DNA of 64,000 nt from Acuticoccus mangrovi (GCF_016411865.1 NZ_JAEKJA010000001.1:248001-312000); one strand, 5' to 3'. Shown: positions 7,633-16,301, counted from the stretch's first letter. Notes: generated from the sequence alone by a model not told the origin. Numbers and translations are program-made.

Positions 7633-8718
7633 GTGGCCACCATCACCGAGATCAGGCCCCGCTACTTTCGCGTACCCCTCGAAACCGTGCTGTCGGACAG
7701 CATGCACGGCACCATCACCCACTTCGAGCTCTGCACCGTGGAAGTGGTGGACGCCGACGGGGCCGCGGGCGTCGGCTACACGGTCACCGTGGGGCGCAAC
7801 GGCCGGGCGGTGATGGCGACGCTCGACGAGATCGCCGAGATCGCCGCGGGGGCGGATGCGGACCGCATCGAGGGGCTCTGGCACCGCCTGTGGTGGGCGC
7901 TCCACTATGGCGGGCGGGGTGGGCCGACCGTGTTCGCCCTCGCCGCCTTCGACGTGGCGCTATGGGACCTCAAGGCGCGCCGGGCGGGGCTACCGCTGTG
8001 GCGCCTCCTCGGTGGCTTCGACCCTAGGGTGCCGTGCTACGCCGGCGGCGTCGACCTCGACTTCACCACCGAGGCGCTGATCGCCCAGACCGACGCGAAT
8101 CTCGATCGCGGCTTCCGCGCCATCAAGATGAAGGTGGGTCGACCGCGCCTTTCGGAGGACGTCGCCCGCGTGGCGGCAATGCGCGCCCATCTCGGCGAGG
8201 ATTTTCCGCTGATGGTCGATGCCAACATGAAGTGGACGGCCGACGTGGCGATCCGCGCCGCGCGGGCGCTCGCCCCCCACAACCTCGTGTGGCTCGAGGA
8301 GCCGACGGTGCCGGACGACTTCGCCGGCCACGCCCGCGTGGTGCGCGAAGGCGGCATTCCAGTGGCCTCGGGCGAGAATTTGCGCACCCTCGGCGACTTC
8401 CGCGGCCTGATCGAGGCCGGCGGCGTCTCCTATCCGGAGCCGGACGTCACCACCTGCGGCGGCGTGACGGCGTTCATGAAGATCGCCCATCTCGCCGAGG
8501 CCTTCCACCTCCCGGTGACCTCGCACGGGGCGCACGACGTGACCGTCCATCTCCTCGCCGCCGTGCGCAACCGCTCCTTCCTGGAGGTGCACGGCTTCGG
8601 CCTCGACCGGTTCATCGCCGACCCGCTGACGATCGAGGAGGGGCTGGCGATCGCGCCCGAGCGCCCCGGCCACGGCGTCGCCTTCGACTGGGCGGCGCTC
8701 CAGGCGCTGCCCGGCTAG
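7633..8718 (+). CDS. Enolase-superfamily dehydratase/racemase (mandelate racemase subgroup)
   Basis: The GTG at 7633 follows GAGGAGAC and gives a 361-residue enzyme. All mandelate-racemase-subgroup residues are present: Lys165-x-Lys167 (KMK), metal ligands Asp196 (VDAN), Glu222 (LEEP) and Glu248 (GEN), the His298/Asp271 pair (TSHGAHD, PEPD). These enzymes take a proton next to a carboxylate; most relatives of this type are sugar-acid dehydratases that yield 2-keto-3-deoxy acids. It is convergent with the tripartite-transporter operon (18 bases between stops), which imports carboxylates and carries an SDR and an RraA-type enzyme, so a substrate such as an aldonate or aldarate is likely. The precise substrate is unknown. 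Confidence 0.88.
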   Translation: MATITEIRPRYFRVPLETVLSDSMHGTITHFELCTVEVVDADGAAGVGYTVTVGRNGRAVMATLDEIAEIAAGADADRIEGLWHRLWWALHYGGRGGPTVFALAAFDVALWDLKARRAGLPLWRLLGGFDPRVPCYAGGVDLDFTTEALIAQTDANLDRGFRAIKMKVGRPRLSEDVARVAAMRAHLGEDFPLMVDANMKWTADVAIRAARALAPHNLVWLEEPTVPDDFAGHARVVREGGIPVASGENLRTLGDFRGLIEAGGVSYPEPDVTTCGGVTAFMKIAHLAEAFHLPVTSHGAHDVTVHLLAAVRNRSFLEVHGFGLDRFIADPLTIEEGLAIAPERPGHGVAFDWAALQALPG

Positions 8719-8736
8719 GCTCGGGGCGCTGCCCTG

Positions 8737-10230
8737 TCAGGCGACCACCTCGGCGCGCGGGCGGCGGCTTCGCATGAGGGCGCTCGCGGCCACCAGCGTC
8801 CAGATGAGGATGGTCGCGATGCCGAGGGTGGCGGCGATGGGGCGCTCGAAGAAGGCGAGGGGATCGCCACGGGCGATCATCATCGAGGTGGTGAAGTTCT
8901 TCTCCACTAGCGGGCCGAGCACGATGCCGAGGATGATCGGCGCCACGGCGAAGCGGTTCGCCTCCAGGATGTAGGCGAGCACCCCGGCGACGATCATCAC
9001 CAAGACGCCGAACATCGAGTTGTTGATGGCGTAGGCGCCCACCACGCAGAAGAGGAGGATCGCCGCGTTGAGGTAGCTGCGGGGGACGCGGAAGATGAAG
9101 CGGGCGAGCTTCGCCGCCGCATAGCCGAGGGGCAGCAAGAGAAGGTTGGCGATCACGAACACGATCATCACCGCATAGAAGTTCTGCGGGTTGACGGTCA
9201 GAAGCTGCGGACCGGGCTCCATCCCCTTCATGACGAGCACGCCGACGGCGATGGCGGTGACGGCGTCGCCCGGAATGCCGAACACCATCGCCGGGATCCA
9301 GGCGGACGAGAGGGCGGCGTTGTTGGTGGCGCCCGCCTCCACGAGGCCCTCGGCGTGGCCGGTGCCGAACTTTTCCGGCGTCTTCGAGGTGCGCTTGGCG
9401 AGCGAATAGGTGACCCAGGCCCCGAGATCGCCGCCGACGCCAGGAAGCGCGCCGATGACGGAGCCGATCGCCGCCCCGCGGAGGAGATTGACCCGCCATC
9501 GCATCAGCTCCGACCACACCCCCGCGAAGGGGTTGCCGACGGTGGTCTGCGGCACGCCGGTGGCGCTCGCGCCGGTGCGCAGGATCTCGGCGAGGGCGAA
9601 CATGCCGATCATCACCGGGATGAAGCTGATGCCGCCGGCGAGCTCGGCGCTGCCGAAGGTGAAGCGCGGCTGAGCCATGAGGGGGTCGAGGCCCACCTCG
9701 GCGATGAAGAGGCCGAGAAGGAGCGATAGCACCCCCTTGGCGACGCCGCCGGAGGAGACGAGCGCCGCACAGGAGAGGCCGAGAAGCGCCAGCCAGAAAT
9801 ATTCGAAGCTCGAGAAGTTGAGCGCGAAGCGGGCGAGGGCGGGGGCGCCGACCATCAGCACCGCGAAGCCGATCAGCCCGCCGATGGTCGCCGCGGTGAT
9901 CGAGATGCCGATGGCGAGGCCCGCCTTGCCCTTTTTGGTGAGGCCGTAGGCATCCTCCACGTAGGCGGCGGAGGCGGGCGTGCCGGGGATGCGCAGGAGC
10001 GCGCCGGGGATGTCGCCCGCGGTGATCGCCATCGCCGTGCAGGAGATGATCGCGGCGATCGCCGGCACCGGCTCCATGTAGAAGGTCACCGGCACCAGCA
10101 GGGCGGCGGCCATGGTGGCGGTGAGGCCCGGCATCGCGCCGACGAACAGGCCGAAGATCGAGGCGATGAGGATGACGATGAGGGTGTCGGCGGTCGCGAC
10201 CAGCGAGACCGCTCCGATGAAGGCATCCAT
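8737..10230 (-). CDS. tctA: Tripartite tricarboxylate transporter, large permease TctA
   Basis: A 497-residue polytopic protein typical of TctA, the large membrane subunit of the tripartite tricarboxylate transporters, which use an ion gradient and a periplasmic binding protein to import carboxylates. Family landmarks include GLFVGAMPGLTATMAAALLVP near residue 30, PGTPASAAYVEDAYGLTKKG, and an inverted second half with VGGDLGAWVTYSLAKRT. About a dozen membrane segments are visible. Its start is 3 bases after the tctB stop, so the two are translated together. Confidence 0.93.
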   Translation of the reverse strand: MDAFIGAVSLVATADTLIVILIASIFGLFVGAMPGLTATMAAALLVPVTFYMEPVPAIAAIISCTAMAITAGDIPGALLRIPGTPASAAYVEDAYGLTKKGKAGLAIGISITAATIGGLIGFAVLMVGAPALARFALNFSSFEYFWLALLGLSCAALVSSGGVAKGVLSLLLGLFIAEVGLDPLMAQPRFTFGSAELAGGISFIPVMIGMFALAEILRTGASATGVPQTTVGNPFAGVWSELMRWRVNLLRGAAIGSVIGALPGVGGDLGAWVTYSLAKRTSKTPEKFGTGHAEGLVEAGATNNAALSSAWIPAMVFGIPGDAVTAIAVGVLVMKGMEPGPQLLTVNPQNFYAVMIVFVIANLLLLPLGYAAAKLARFIFRVPRSYLNAAILLFCVVGAYAINNSMFGVLVMIVAGVLAYILEANRFAVAPIILGIVLGPLVEKNFTTSMMIARGDPLAFFERPIAATLGIATILIWTLVAASALMRSRRPRAEVVA

Positions 10231-10233
10231 CCG

Positions 10234-10713
10234 CTATCCGATCAGGCCGGCGGGCAGCGGCACGCCCAGCCCATGGACGAAGGTCACGTAGAGTGTGCCG
10301 GTGGCGACGACGGCGAAGGCGAGGGCGCCGAGCCACCCCGCCCCGCCGAGGCGGGCGACGAGCGTCGCGAGCACCACGCCGGCGACGGGAAAGCCGACGC
10401 TCGGCATCGCCGCCACCAGGGCGAGGAGGAGCGCGAGGACCGCGAGCCCGTAGAGGCTCAGCGTCTTGAAGGCGGCGGTCGCGGCGAGCGGCTCCTCGCC
10501 ATCGGCGCGCATGCGGTGGGAGCGCAGTGCGGCGCCCGCGGCGAGGACGAGGCCGAACACCGCCATGCCGGCGCCGGTGATGGTCGGAAAGAGGCCGGAC
10601 CCCACGACCATGCCGGGCATCGACTTGAGCCCCGCGGCGTGGAGGACGATCCCCACGCCGCCGAGGGCGAACGCCGCACCGATCGCGATGTCGGCGAGGG
10701 CCGCGCGTTGCAT
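10234..10713 (-). CDS. tctB: Tripartite tricarboxylate transporter, small permease TctB
   Basis: A 159-residue protein with four hydrophobic segments, the usual TctB form (MQRAALADIAIGAAFALGG at the N-terminus; a GSGLFPTITGAGMAVFG second segment). It partners TctA in the membrane. The ATG at 10713 is 8 bases after the tctC stop, and upstream extension of this frame is only a shadow of tctC. Sequence conservation in TctB is low; the assignment rests on membrane pattern, length and position between tctC and tctA. Confidence 0.88.
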   Translation of the reverse strand: MQRAALADIAIGAAFALGGVGIVLHAAGLKSMPGMVVGSGLFPTITGAGMAVFGLVLAAGAALRSHRMRADGEEPLAATAAFKTLSLYGLAVLALLLALVAAMPSVGFPVAGVVLATLVARLGGAGWLGALAFAVVATGTLYVTFVHGLGVPLPAGLIG

Positions 10714-10721
10714 GACGCGGC

Positions 10722-11687
10722 CTACTGGTTGAGGCCGGCCGATGCGATCGCGTCGGCGAACGCCTTGCCGCGCTGGGCGAGGTAGGCCTCGAAGTCTGCG
10801 CCGCCGGCCCACTCCACGCCGTAGTTGAGCTTGCCCATCGCCTCGTGGAAGGCCTCGCTCGCCACGATCTCGGCCATCACCGGGGCCACCGTCTCGACCA
10901 CCGCGTCGGGCATCCCCTTGGGGCCGCCGAGGCCGCGCCAGCCGGCGATCGCGAAGTCGATCCCGAGGGAAGCGTTCGCCGTCGGCACGTCGGGATATTT
11001 GGCGTTGGGCTTGGAGCCGAGATAGGCGAGGGCACGGATCTCGCCCGCGTCCATCAGCGCTTGCGCCTCGGGGAACTGGGCGACGGCGACGTCGATGGCG
11101 CCGGAGGCGAGGAGCTGCAGCGACGGGGCGCCGCCGTCCGTCGGGATCCAGGTGGCTTCCGCGGCGGGCGCGCCGAGACCCTGGACGAGGCTCACCCAGG
11201 AGAGGTGGTTGAGGCCGCCGAAGTTGGCGCCGCTCGCCTTGACGGCGGAGGGGTCCTCCTTCACCGCGGCAGCGAGGTCCGCGATGGTTTTGTAGGGGCT
11301 GTCGGCGCGCACGAACACGGCCGACGGGTCGGCGTTGTAGAGGCCGATGAGCGTATAGTCGTCGTAGGCGAGATCGGCCGAGCCGACGGGCTCGTACATC
11401 GAGATCTCGGTGGTGATGATGCCGAGCGTGTAGCCGTCGGGCGTCGCGTCCTTGATGGCGGTGTGGCCGACGATGCCGCCGCCGCCGGTGCGGTTCACCA
11501 CGTTGACCGGTTGGCCGAGCTTGTCCTCCAGCATGGCGGCGATGATGCGGCCCGTCGCGTCGGTGCCGCCGCCGGCCGACCACGGCACGATGAGGGTGAT
11601 CGGCCGCTCCGGATAGTCCGCCCACGCGGCGCCGGCCGAGATGGCGACGGCGAGGGCGGCGAGCGCGGCCCGCTTGAAGATCGTCAT
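10722..11687 (-). CDS. tctC: Tripartite transporter substrate-binding protein TctC (Bug family)
   Basis: A 321-residue periplasmic binding protein. The signal peptide is clear (MTIFKRAALAALAVAISAGA, cleavage near AWA-DYP), followed by the Bug-family start YPERPITLIVPWSAGGGTDA, which forms the loop that grips a carboxylate. Later landmarks are NRTGGGGIVGHTAI, the pyrimidine-like PDGYTLGI and GWRGLGGPKGMP. It delivers the ligand to TctAB. It begins 71 bases after the RraA-type gene; this short gap may hold an internal ribosome site that raises binding-protein level relative to the enzymes. Ligand not predictable beyond a small organic acid. Confidence 0.93.
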   Translation of the reverse strand: MTIFKRAALAALAVAISAGAAWADYPERPITLIVPWSAGGGTDATGRIIAAMLEDKLGQPVNVVNRTGGGGIVGHTAIKDATPDGYTLGIITTEISMYEPVGSADLAYDDYTLIGLYNADPSAVFVRADSPYKTIADLAAAVKEDPSAVKASGANFGGLNHLSWVSLVQGLGAPAAEATWIPTDGGAPSLQLLASGAIDVAVAQFPEAQALMDAGEIRALAYLGSKPNAKYPDVPTANASLGIDFAIAGWRGLGGPKGMPDAVVETVAPVMAEIVASEAFHEAMGKLNYGVEWAGGADFEAYLAQRGKAFADAIASAGLNQ

Positions 11688-11758
11688 GGTGGTCCTCCCT
11701 TGTTCTTGTTGGCTGCTTCGCTCGTGTCGGGAAGCTTGGGCCTGGTGGGTCGGTCAGC

Positions 11759-12418
11759 TCATAGGGGCCAGACCGACTGGAGTTTCTCGCCGGCGAGGAT
11801 GCGCGTGCGATAGTGGGCTTCCGCCTCGCCGTTCTGGTCTGCGGCGTCGGCGATCTCGCCGACGAGGGCACGCGGGATCGCCACCACTCCGTTGACGTCG
11901 CCGATGATGACGTCGCCCGGGTGGACGGTGACGCGGCCGATGGTGACGGGGATCTGGGTGCGCGTGGGCTCCATCCGGCCGCCGACGCCGACGGGGCTCA
12001 CCCCGCGGCCGAACAGCGGATAGTCGAGCGCGCGCACCTCGGCGAGATCGCGCACCGTGCCGTTGACGACGGTGGCGGCGGCGCCCGCGGTCTTCGCCCC
12101 CGTCGACATCAGCTCGCCGGTGCCCGACCCCTCCGCGCAAGACGCATCGACGAGGAGGATGCCGCCGCGCACGATGCGGTCGATCATGCCGTGATAGGCG
12201 TCCTGCGGCACGCCGCGACGCGGGCTCGGCTCGTAGGCGACCGTGGCGACGGGGCCGCACACCGTCTCGCCCGGCTTCAGCGTGCCGAACAGCGTGATGC
12301 CGTCGAGGTAGCCGTATGTGTTGAAGCCGTCCATCACGTCGTGGACGTCGCCCGTGTACCAGCGCTTGAGGCGGTCGATGGCGGCCCAGTCGACGGCGCT
12401 ATAGTCGTAGTCGCTCAC
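11759..12418 (-). CDS. RraA-family aldolase-like protein (HMG/CHA aldolase fold)
   Basis: A 219-residue RraA-type protein. The conserved core GELMSTGAKTAGAAATVVNGTVRD (about residues 100-124, too long to be chance) ends in the VVNGTVRD block, whose Arg and Asp bind the substrate carboxylate and Mg2+ in 4-hydroxy-4-methyl-2-oxoglutarate/4-carboxy-4-hydroxy-2-oxoadipate aldolases. Such enzymes cleave 2-oxo-4-hydroxy acids to pyruvate; other members bind RNase E. Here the catabolic operon favours aldolase or decarboxylase action. The start is GTG at 12418 and overlaps the stop of the GntR gene by three bases, a sign of coupled translation. Confidence 0.8.
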   Translation of the reverse strand: MSDYDYSAVDWAAIDRLKRWYTGDVHDVMDGFNTYGYLDGITLFGTLKPGETVCGPVATVAYEPSPRRGVPQDAYHGMIDRIVRGGILLVDASCAEGSGTGELMSTGAKTAGAAATVVNGTVRDLAEVRALDYPLFGRGVSPVGVGGRMEPTRTQIPVTIGRVTVHPGDVIIGDVNGVVAIPRALVGEIADAADQNGEAEAHYRTRILAGEKLQSVWPL

Positions 12419-13158
12419 GTTGAGGTGTCCGGTTGCTGACGGGTGAGGGCGATCCGCAGATATTCGGTGCTGTTGCGCAGGTGCGTCTCGAGCGCGGCGG
12501 CGGCCCGGTCGGGGTCGCCGGAGCGGATCTCGCGGTAGATGCCGCGATGCTCCTTGATGCCGTTCTCCATCGACTTCGACGGAACGCGGACCGAGATGCG
12601 GATCGTGTCGGTGATGAGGGCGTAGACGTTGTCGTAGAGGGTGGAGAGGATCTCGTTGCCGAGCGAGTGCACGATGGCGAGATGGAAGGCCGCGTCGGCG
12701 TCGGCGTAGGAGGGAAAGTCGCGCGCGCCGACGCTCTCCTGCATGCGCTCCAGCGCCGCCTCGATGGAGCCGTCGAGCCGCCCTTCGCCGGCGGCGAGGC
12801 GGCGCGCGGCGTCCACCTCGAAGAGGCGGCGCACGTCCATGATCTTCACCACATAGGCGGGCTCGCGCTGAAACAGGGTGCGCACGGTGGTGGCGAGCGA
12901 GTTGAGATATTGGCCGATGTCGTCGCGCACCACCTCGGCGCGCTCGCCGTGACGGCGGCGCACCAGGCCCTTCATCTCGAGAATCTGCATCGCTTCGCGT
13001 ACCGAGCGGGTGGAGACGCCGAAATTGCGGGCGATCTCGGCCTCGGCCGGCATCCGCTCGCCGACGGCGAGGGAGCCGGACAGGATCGCCTCCTCGAAGG
13101 CGTTCACCACCGCCGTCGACAGCTTGTTGCGCTCGATCTGTGGCGGCGCCGTCACCAT
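12415..13158 (-). CDS. GntR-family regulator, FadR subgroup
   Basis: A 247-residue regulator with a winged helix at about residues 8-75 (LSTAVVNAFEEAILSGSLAVG, then MPAEAEIARNFGVSTRSVREAMQILEMKGLV) and an all-helical FCD ligand domain behind it, in which Asp and His residues usually bind a metal and a carboxylate (DADAAFHLAIVHSL). FadR-group proteins usually repress neighbouring catabolic genes until their substrate binds. The start at 13158 overlaps the SDR stop by 7 bases. The likely operator is the dyad inside the operon promoter at 14020-14048. Confidence 0.9.
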   Translation of the reverse strand: MVTAPPQIERNKLSTAVVNAFEEAILSGSLAVGERMPAEAEIARNFGVSTRSVREAMQILEMKGLVRRRHGERAEVVRDDIGQYLNSLATTVRTLFQREPAYVVKIMDVRRLFEVDAARRLAAGEGRLDGSIEAALERMQESVGARDFPSYADADAAFHLAIVHSLGNEILSTLYDNVYALITDTIRISVRVPSKSMENGIKEHRGIYREIRSGDPDRAAAALETHLRNSTEYLRIALTRQQPDTST

Positions 13159-13970
13159 GCGGTGAAGCCTCCGTCGACGACGGTGTTGGCGCCGGTCATG
13201 TAGGTGGAGGCGTCGGAGGCGAGGAATTGGACGACGCCGTTGAACTCCTCGATCTCGGCCTGCCGCCCGAGCGGCACGCGCTCCAGGAAAGCGTCGATGA
13301 ACTCCTTGTCGAAGGTCGCCGTCTTCACCCCGCCGAAGGTGATGAGGTTGCAGCGCACGTTCTTCGGCGCCCAATAGGTCGCCACGTAGCGGGTGAGGTT
13401 GAGGAGGCCGGACTTCGACGCGGCGTAGGCGACGGCCTTGTAGAAGGGCACGCCGTCGCGCTTTTCGCGGTAGGCATAGAGCGCCTGGTTGGGCGAGACC
13501 ATGCCGTACATCGAGCCGACATTGATGATGCTGCCGCGGCGCGCTTCGGCCATCTCGGCGCCCACCACCTGGGTGGTCAGCATGACGCCGGTGAGGTTCA
13601 CGTCGATCACCTCGTCCCAGAACTCCTGGGGGTAAGTCTCGAACGGGCCGTTCTGCTCGGCGGGGCCGGAGGGCTTGGAATCGATCCCCGCGTTGTTGAT
13701 GAGGACGTGCGGCACGCCCCAGTTCGCGACGAGCTCGTCGGTGGCGGCCTTCAGCGCGGCCTTGTCGGTCACGCTCGCCTCGAACACGCGGATGTCGTCG
13801 ACGGTGCTCGGAAAGAGGGCGGCGAGATCGTCGTCGGCGATGGGGCGGCGCGAGTAGATCGCCACCTTGGCGCCTTCACCGGCGAGGTGATTGGCGAACG
13901 AGCGCCCAAGCTGCCCCAGACCGCCGGTCACGATGATGGTCTTCCCGCGCACGCTGAATAGATCGGACAT
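13152..13970 (-). CDS. Short-chain dehydrogenase/reductase (first gene of the tct operon)
   Basis: A 272-residue classical SDR: NAD(P) site TGGLGQLG (15-22), NNAG (92-95), catalytic Ser153 (GSMYG), Tyr182 and Lys186 (YAASK). It would oxidise a hydroxy acid or reduce a keto acid in the cytosol. The loop LYAYREKRDGVPFYKAVAY before the catalytic Tyr is longer than usual. I chose the ATG at 13970 because GGGAG precedes it; the longer frame to 14003 has no ribosome site. As first gene of the operon it follows the promoter at 14020-14048 directly. Confidence 0.88.
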   Translation of the reverse strand: MSDLFSVRGKTIIVTGGLGQLGRSFANHLAGEGAKVAIYSRRPIADDDLAALFPSTVDDIRVFEASVTDKAALKAATDELVANWGVPHVLINNAGIDSKPSGPAEQNGPFETYPQEFWDEVIDVNLTGVMLTTQVVGAEMAEARRGSIINVGSMYGMVSPNQALYAYREKRDGVPFYKAVAYAASKSGLLNLTRYVATYWAPKNVRCNLITFGGVKTATFDKEFIDAFLERVPLGRQAEIEEFNGVVQFLASDASTYMTGANTVVDGGFTAW

Positions 13971-14019
13971 CTCGCTCCCGCATATCGCCGGCGGCTCGCC
14001 CACCGCTCTTGTTGATAAG

Positions 14020-14048
14020 ATTGTCTAGTGACATGTGTCATATGTCAA
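14020..14048 (-). promoter_or_regulatory. Promoter with embedded operator of the SDR-gntR-rraA-tctCBA operon
   Basis: On the minus strand TTGACA (14043-14048) and GACAAT (14020-14025) are separated by exactly 17 bases, a sigma-70 layout. The spacer holds the inverted repeat TGACA-tg-TGTCA (14029-14040), overlapped by TGTC-tagt-GACA (14022-14033) and by TGTCA repeats 7 bases apart. A dimeric repressor bound here would block RNA polymerase; the GntR protein encoded by the operon's second gene is the obvious candidate. The SDR start lies about 45 bases downstream. Confidence 0.65.
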
Positions 14049-14068
14049 GGATCAGCATTGGCGAAATA

Positions 14069-14080
14069 TTTGGAGTTGAC
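14069..14080 (+). promoter_or_regulatory. Copy of shared motif TTTGGAGTTGAC
   Basis: One of three near-identical 12-base elements in the window; the other two, at 16290-16301 and 23705-23716, read ATTGGAGTTGAC. This copy sits between the divergent SDR and tandem-domain genes and differs at one position. It may recruit the TetR protein of 16378-17079. Confidence 0.4.
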
Positions 14081-14175
14081 GCTAATTTCGTGGTGGCGGG
14101 CGTTGACGGCGGTGCGCGGAGGCCATGGGATCGGGGCGGCCCCCGGCGTGGGGGCGAGGAGCCCAGGAGCCGCAT

Positions 14176-15177
14176 GTGAGCACGCTGACGCAGGACCAGC
14201 ACGACAAGGCCGTGCGCTTCATCGCCACCAACCGCTTCCCGTTCCCCGACCAGCCCGCGCCGAGCTGGCCGCTGCACTACCGCACCTACATCAACACCCC
14301 GACGCACCCCCAGATCGCCATCGAGACGCCGGCGGGGCCGCACTATCCCGACATCGTCATCCGCGACGGCAGCGGCCGGATCCGTGAGATCGGCGAGGTG
14401 GAGACGGACCTCGACGACCCGCACCTCGTGGCGCGTTGGGCCGCTGCCTCGCTCGCCGCCGACGACACCACGCCGACGAAGGCACGCCACCTCCTCATCT
14501 ACGTGCCGCAGGGGCGGGAGAGGGAGGCCGAGGCGCTGCTCGAGACCAACGCCATCTCCTATCACGCCCTGCGCGGCATCCGCGTGGCCGCGGACGGCAC
14601 GGTGCACGTCCTGCCGCACAAGACGCTCGGCAACACCAAGGACCATCGGCCCGATTCGCCTCCCGACGTCGCCGACGATCCTGTCGTGGAGGCGATCGAC
14701 GATGCGGCGCACGATGCGGTGGTGCGCTTTCTTCTCGCCGAGCGCTTTCCCTTCCCCGGCGAGGGGCAGGAGACCTGGCCGCTCGACTATCATGCGCTCG
14801 CCAACACGCGGCTCCACCGGCGCCGCCCCGCCGTCGTCGCGGGGGAGGAGGTGTGGCCCGACATCGTGGTGGTGGATGCGGCCGACACGATCATGAAGAT
14901 CGGCGAGGTGGAGACCGAGGTGGGGGAGGCGAGCGTGGCGCGCTGGCGGGCGCTCTCCGAGACCGTCGCCCTCGAGGGGCACTACGAGGACCCGGAGACG
15001 GGCCGGCCCGCCAAGCACTTCCTCCTCTACGTACCGGCGCCTCTCGCCGAGGCGACGCGCGACCTCGTCGCGCGGCACGGCATCTCGTGCGCCGGCGTCC
15101 GCGGCTACGAGGTCACCCGGGCGGGCCGGGTACGGCTCCCCGTGGTGCTTCCGCCAGTAGTGCGCGACCCGGCCTGA
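14176..15177 (+). CDS. Tandem-domain protein of unknown family (two ~165-residue repeats)
   Basis: The GTG at 14176 follows AGGAGC; the product has 333 residues and no signal peptide. It is a direct duplication: residues 9-160 and 179-325 share RFPFP, a Trp/Tyr pair, [YW]PDIV at 58 and 228, IGEVET at 72-77 and 242-247, ARW, HLLIYVP/HFLLYVP, and I-S-x-x-[AG]-[LV]-RG. Domain 1 also ends in NTKDH. A single-domain relative lies at 57615-58112. The order PD ... E-x-E ... helix ... strand resembles the PD-(D/E)xK nuclease fold with the lysine changed to Glu, which would leave it unlikely to cut DNA; this is inference only. Function unknown; a ligand-binding or structural role in the local catabolic cluster is possible. 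Confidence 0.75.
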   Translation: MSTLTQDQHDKAVRFIATNRFPFPDQPAPSWPLHYRTYINTPTHPQIAIETPAGPHYPDIVIRDGSGRIREIGEVETDLDDPHLVARWAAASLAADDTTPTKARHLLIYVPQGREREAEALLETNAISYHALRGIRVAADGTVHVLPHKTLGNTKDHRPDSPPDVADDPVVEAIDDAAHDAVVRFLLAERFPFPGEGQETWPLDYHALANTRLHRRRPAVVAGEEVWPDIVVVDAADTIMKIGEVETEVGEASVARWRALSETVALEGHYEDPETGRPAKHFLLYVPAPLAEATRDLVARHGISCAGVRGYEVTRAGRVRLPVVLPPVVRDPA

Positions 15178-15250
15178 GCGGCGGGACCGGGCGGATCGGC
15201 CCGGCGAGTGGCCCGCCCGCTAGCGGCTCAGCCCTTCAGCAACGCGCCCG

Positions 15251-16168
15251 TCAGCGGCTCGGAAGGGCGACCTGCTCGGGCGGCTCCGGCCAGAAGGGCA
15301 GGCGCTCGACCATCGGCGTCCACTCGCCGCGCGCGACGAGACCGTCGATATGGGCGGCGATCTCGGCGCAGGTGGCGAACCACACGTCGCCCTTCTCCAT
15401 CATGTACTCGATGAGCCGCACCTGTTCCTCGGCCCGCGCGAGGCGCCCGGACACGAACGGGTGGAACACCGCCGTCCACAGCCCGCCGTGGTTCCAGGCG
15501 GCGTCGAAGTCGGCCTGGAACGTCTCCCGGGCGCGGGCGGGCGCGGCGACCGGCACCTGCCAGTTGGCGTCCTTCAGGTGGACATATTGGTTCCAGTCGT
15601 CGTGCGAGGCGTCGTGCGGCAGCTCCACGATGGCGCGCCCGTCGGACCGCTCCACCAGGTAGGGGATGTCGTGGCCGCCGAGCGAGGCGTCGTAGCGCAG
15701 GCCGTAGTCGATCAACAGGTCGAGGGTGTGCTCGGAGAAGGCGCCCGAGGGGCAGCGGTAGCCGACGGGGGGCGCGCCGGTGGCCTTCTCGATGGCGCGG
15801 ATCCCCGCCTCGAGCACCCGCTCCTCGTCGCCGCGGGAGAGTTGGTTGACGCGCTCGTGCAGCCAGCCGTGATGGCCGATCTCGTGTCCGCCCTCGAGCA
15901 GCAGCTCGATCGCCTCCGGATAGTGCTCCACGCACCAGCCGGGGGTGAACACCGTCTGACGGATGCCGAAGTGCCGCCAGATCGCCGCGAGGCGCGGGAT
16001 CGCCACGCGTGCGCCATAACGTAGCGTTGAGGCAAGAGAGAGACGCCGCGCCGAATCAGTAGGATAGTAGAGGTGGAGGAGGCTTTCGGCGTCGAAGTCG
16101 TAGGCGAAGGAGACGGCGCAGCGCGCTCCGTTCGGCCAGGGGGGCGGATTGTCGATCAGGCTCAGCAT
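15251..16168 (-). CDS. Polysaccharide deacetylase-family hydrolase (NodB fold)
   Basis: A 305-residue cytosolic protein of the NodB/carbohydrate esterase 4 fold: SFAYDFDAE (the D-x-D metal/base motif), GHEIGHHGWLHE (the H-x3-H metal ligands) and YRCPSGAFSEHTLDLL. No signal peptide is present, which fits the PuuE/allantoinase-like branch acting on small amides rather than wall polymers. The start at 16168 follows AAAGGTG; the longer frame to 16300 covers the divergent regulatory region. Divergent from the TetR gene, with the dyad at 16276-16299 between them. The substrate is unknown; a cyclic amide or N-acyl compound would fit the neighbouring amidinotransferase-like enzyme. Confidence 0.85.
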   Translation of the reverse strand: MLSLIDNPPPWPNGARCAVSFAYDFDAESLLHLYYPTDSARRLSLASTLRYGARVAIPRLAAIWRHFGIRQTVFTPGWCVEHYPEAIELLLEGGHEIGHHGWLHERVNQLSRGDEERVLEAGIRAIEKATGAPPVGYRCPSGAFSEHTLDLLIDYGLRYDASLGGHDIPYLVERSDGRAIVELPHDASHDDWNQYVHLKDANWQVPVAAPARARETFQADFDAAWNHGGLWTAVFHPFVSGRLARAEEQVRLIEYMMEKGDVWFATCAEIAAHIDGLVARGEWTPMVERLPFWPEPPEQVALPSR

Positions 16169-16275
16169 ATCGGCACCTTTTGCAGGGCGCTGCGACCTGG
16201 AGCGAGCGGGAAGCGGGAACCGTCGACCGGACTCATCGGGGGCGCGGCCCGTGATATCGTGCCAAAAATTCCCGG

Positions 16276-16301
16276 TGGAGTTTGGTGATGTCAACTCCAA
16301 T
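16276..16301. promoter_or_regulatory. Dyad operator between deacetylase and tetR genes, includes motif ATTGGAGTTGAC
   Basis: TGGAGTT (16276-16282) and AACTCCA (16293-16299) form a perfect 7-base inverted repeat with a 10-base spacer. The right arm, read on the minus strand, begins the 12-mer ATTGGAGTTGAC (16290-16301), repeated exactly at 23705-23716. The position in the divergent region of a TetR gene is where autorepression sites of this family are normally found. Confidence 0.6.
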
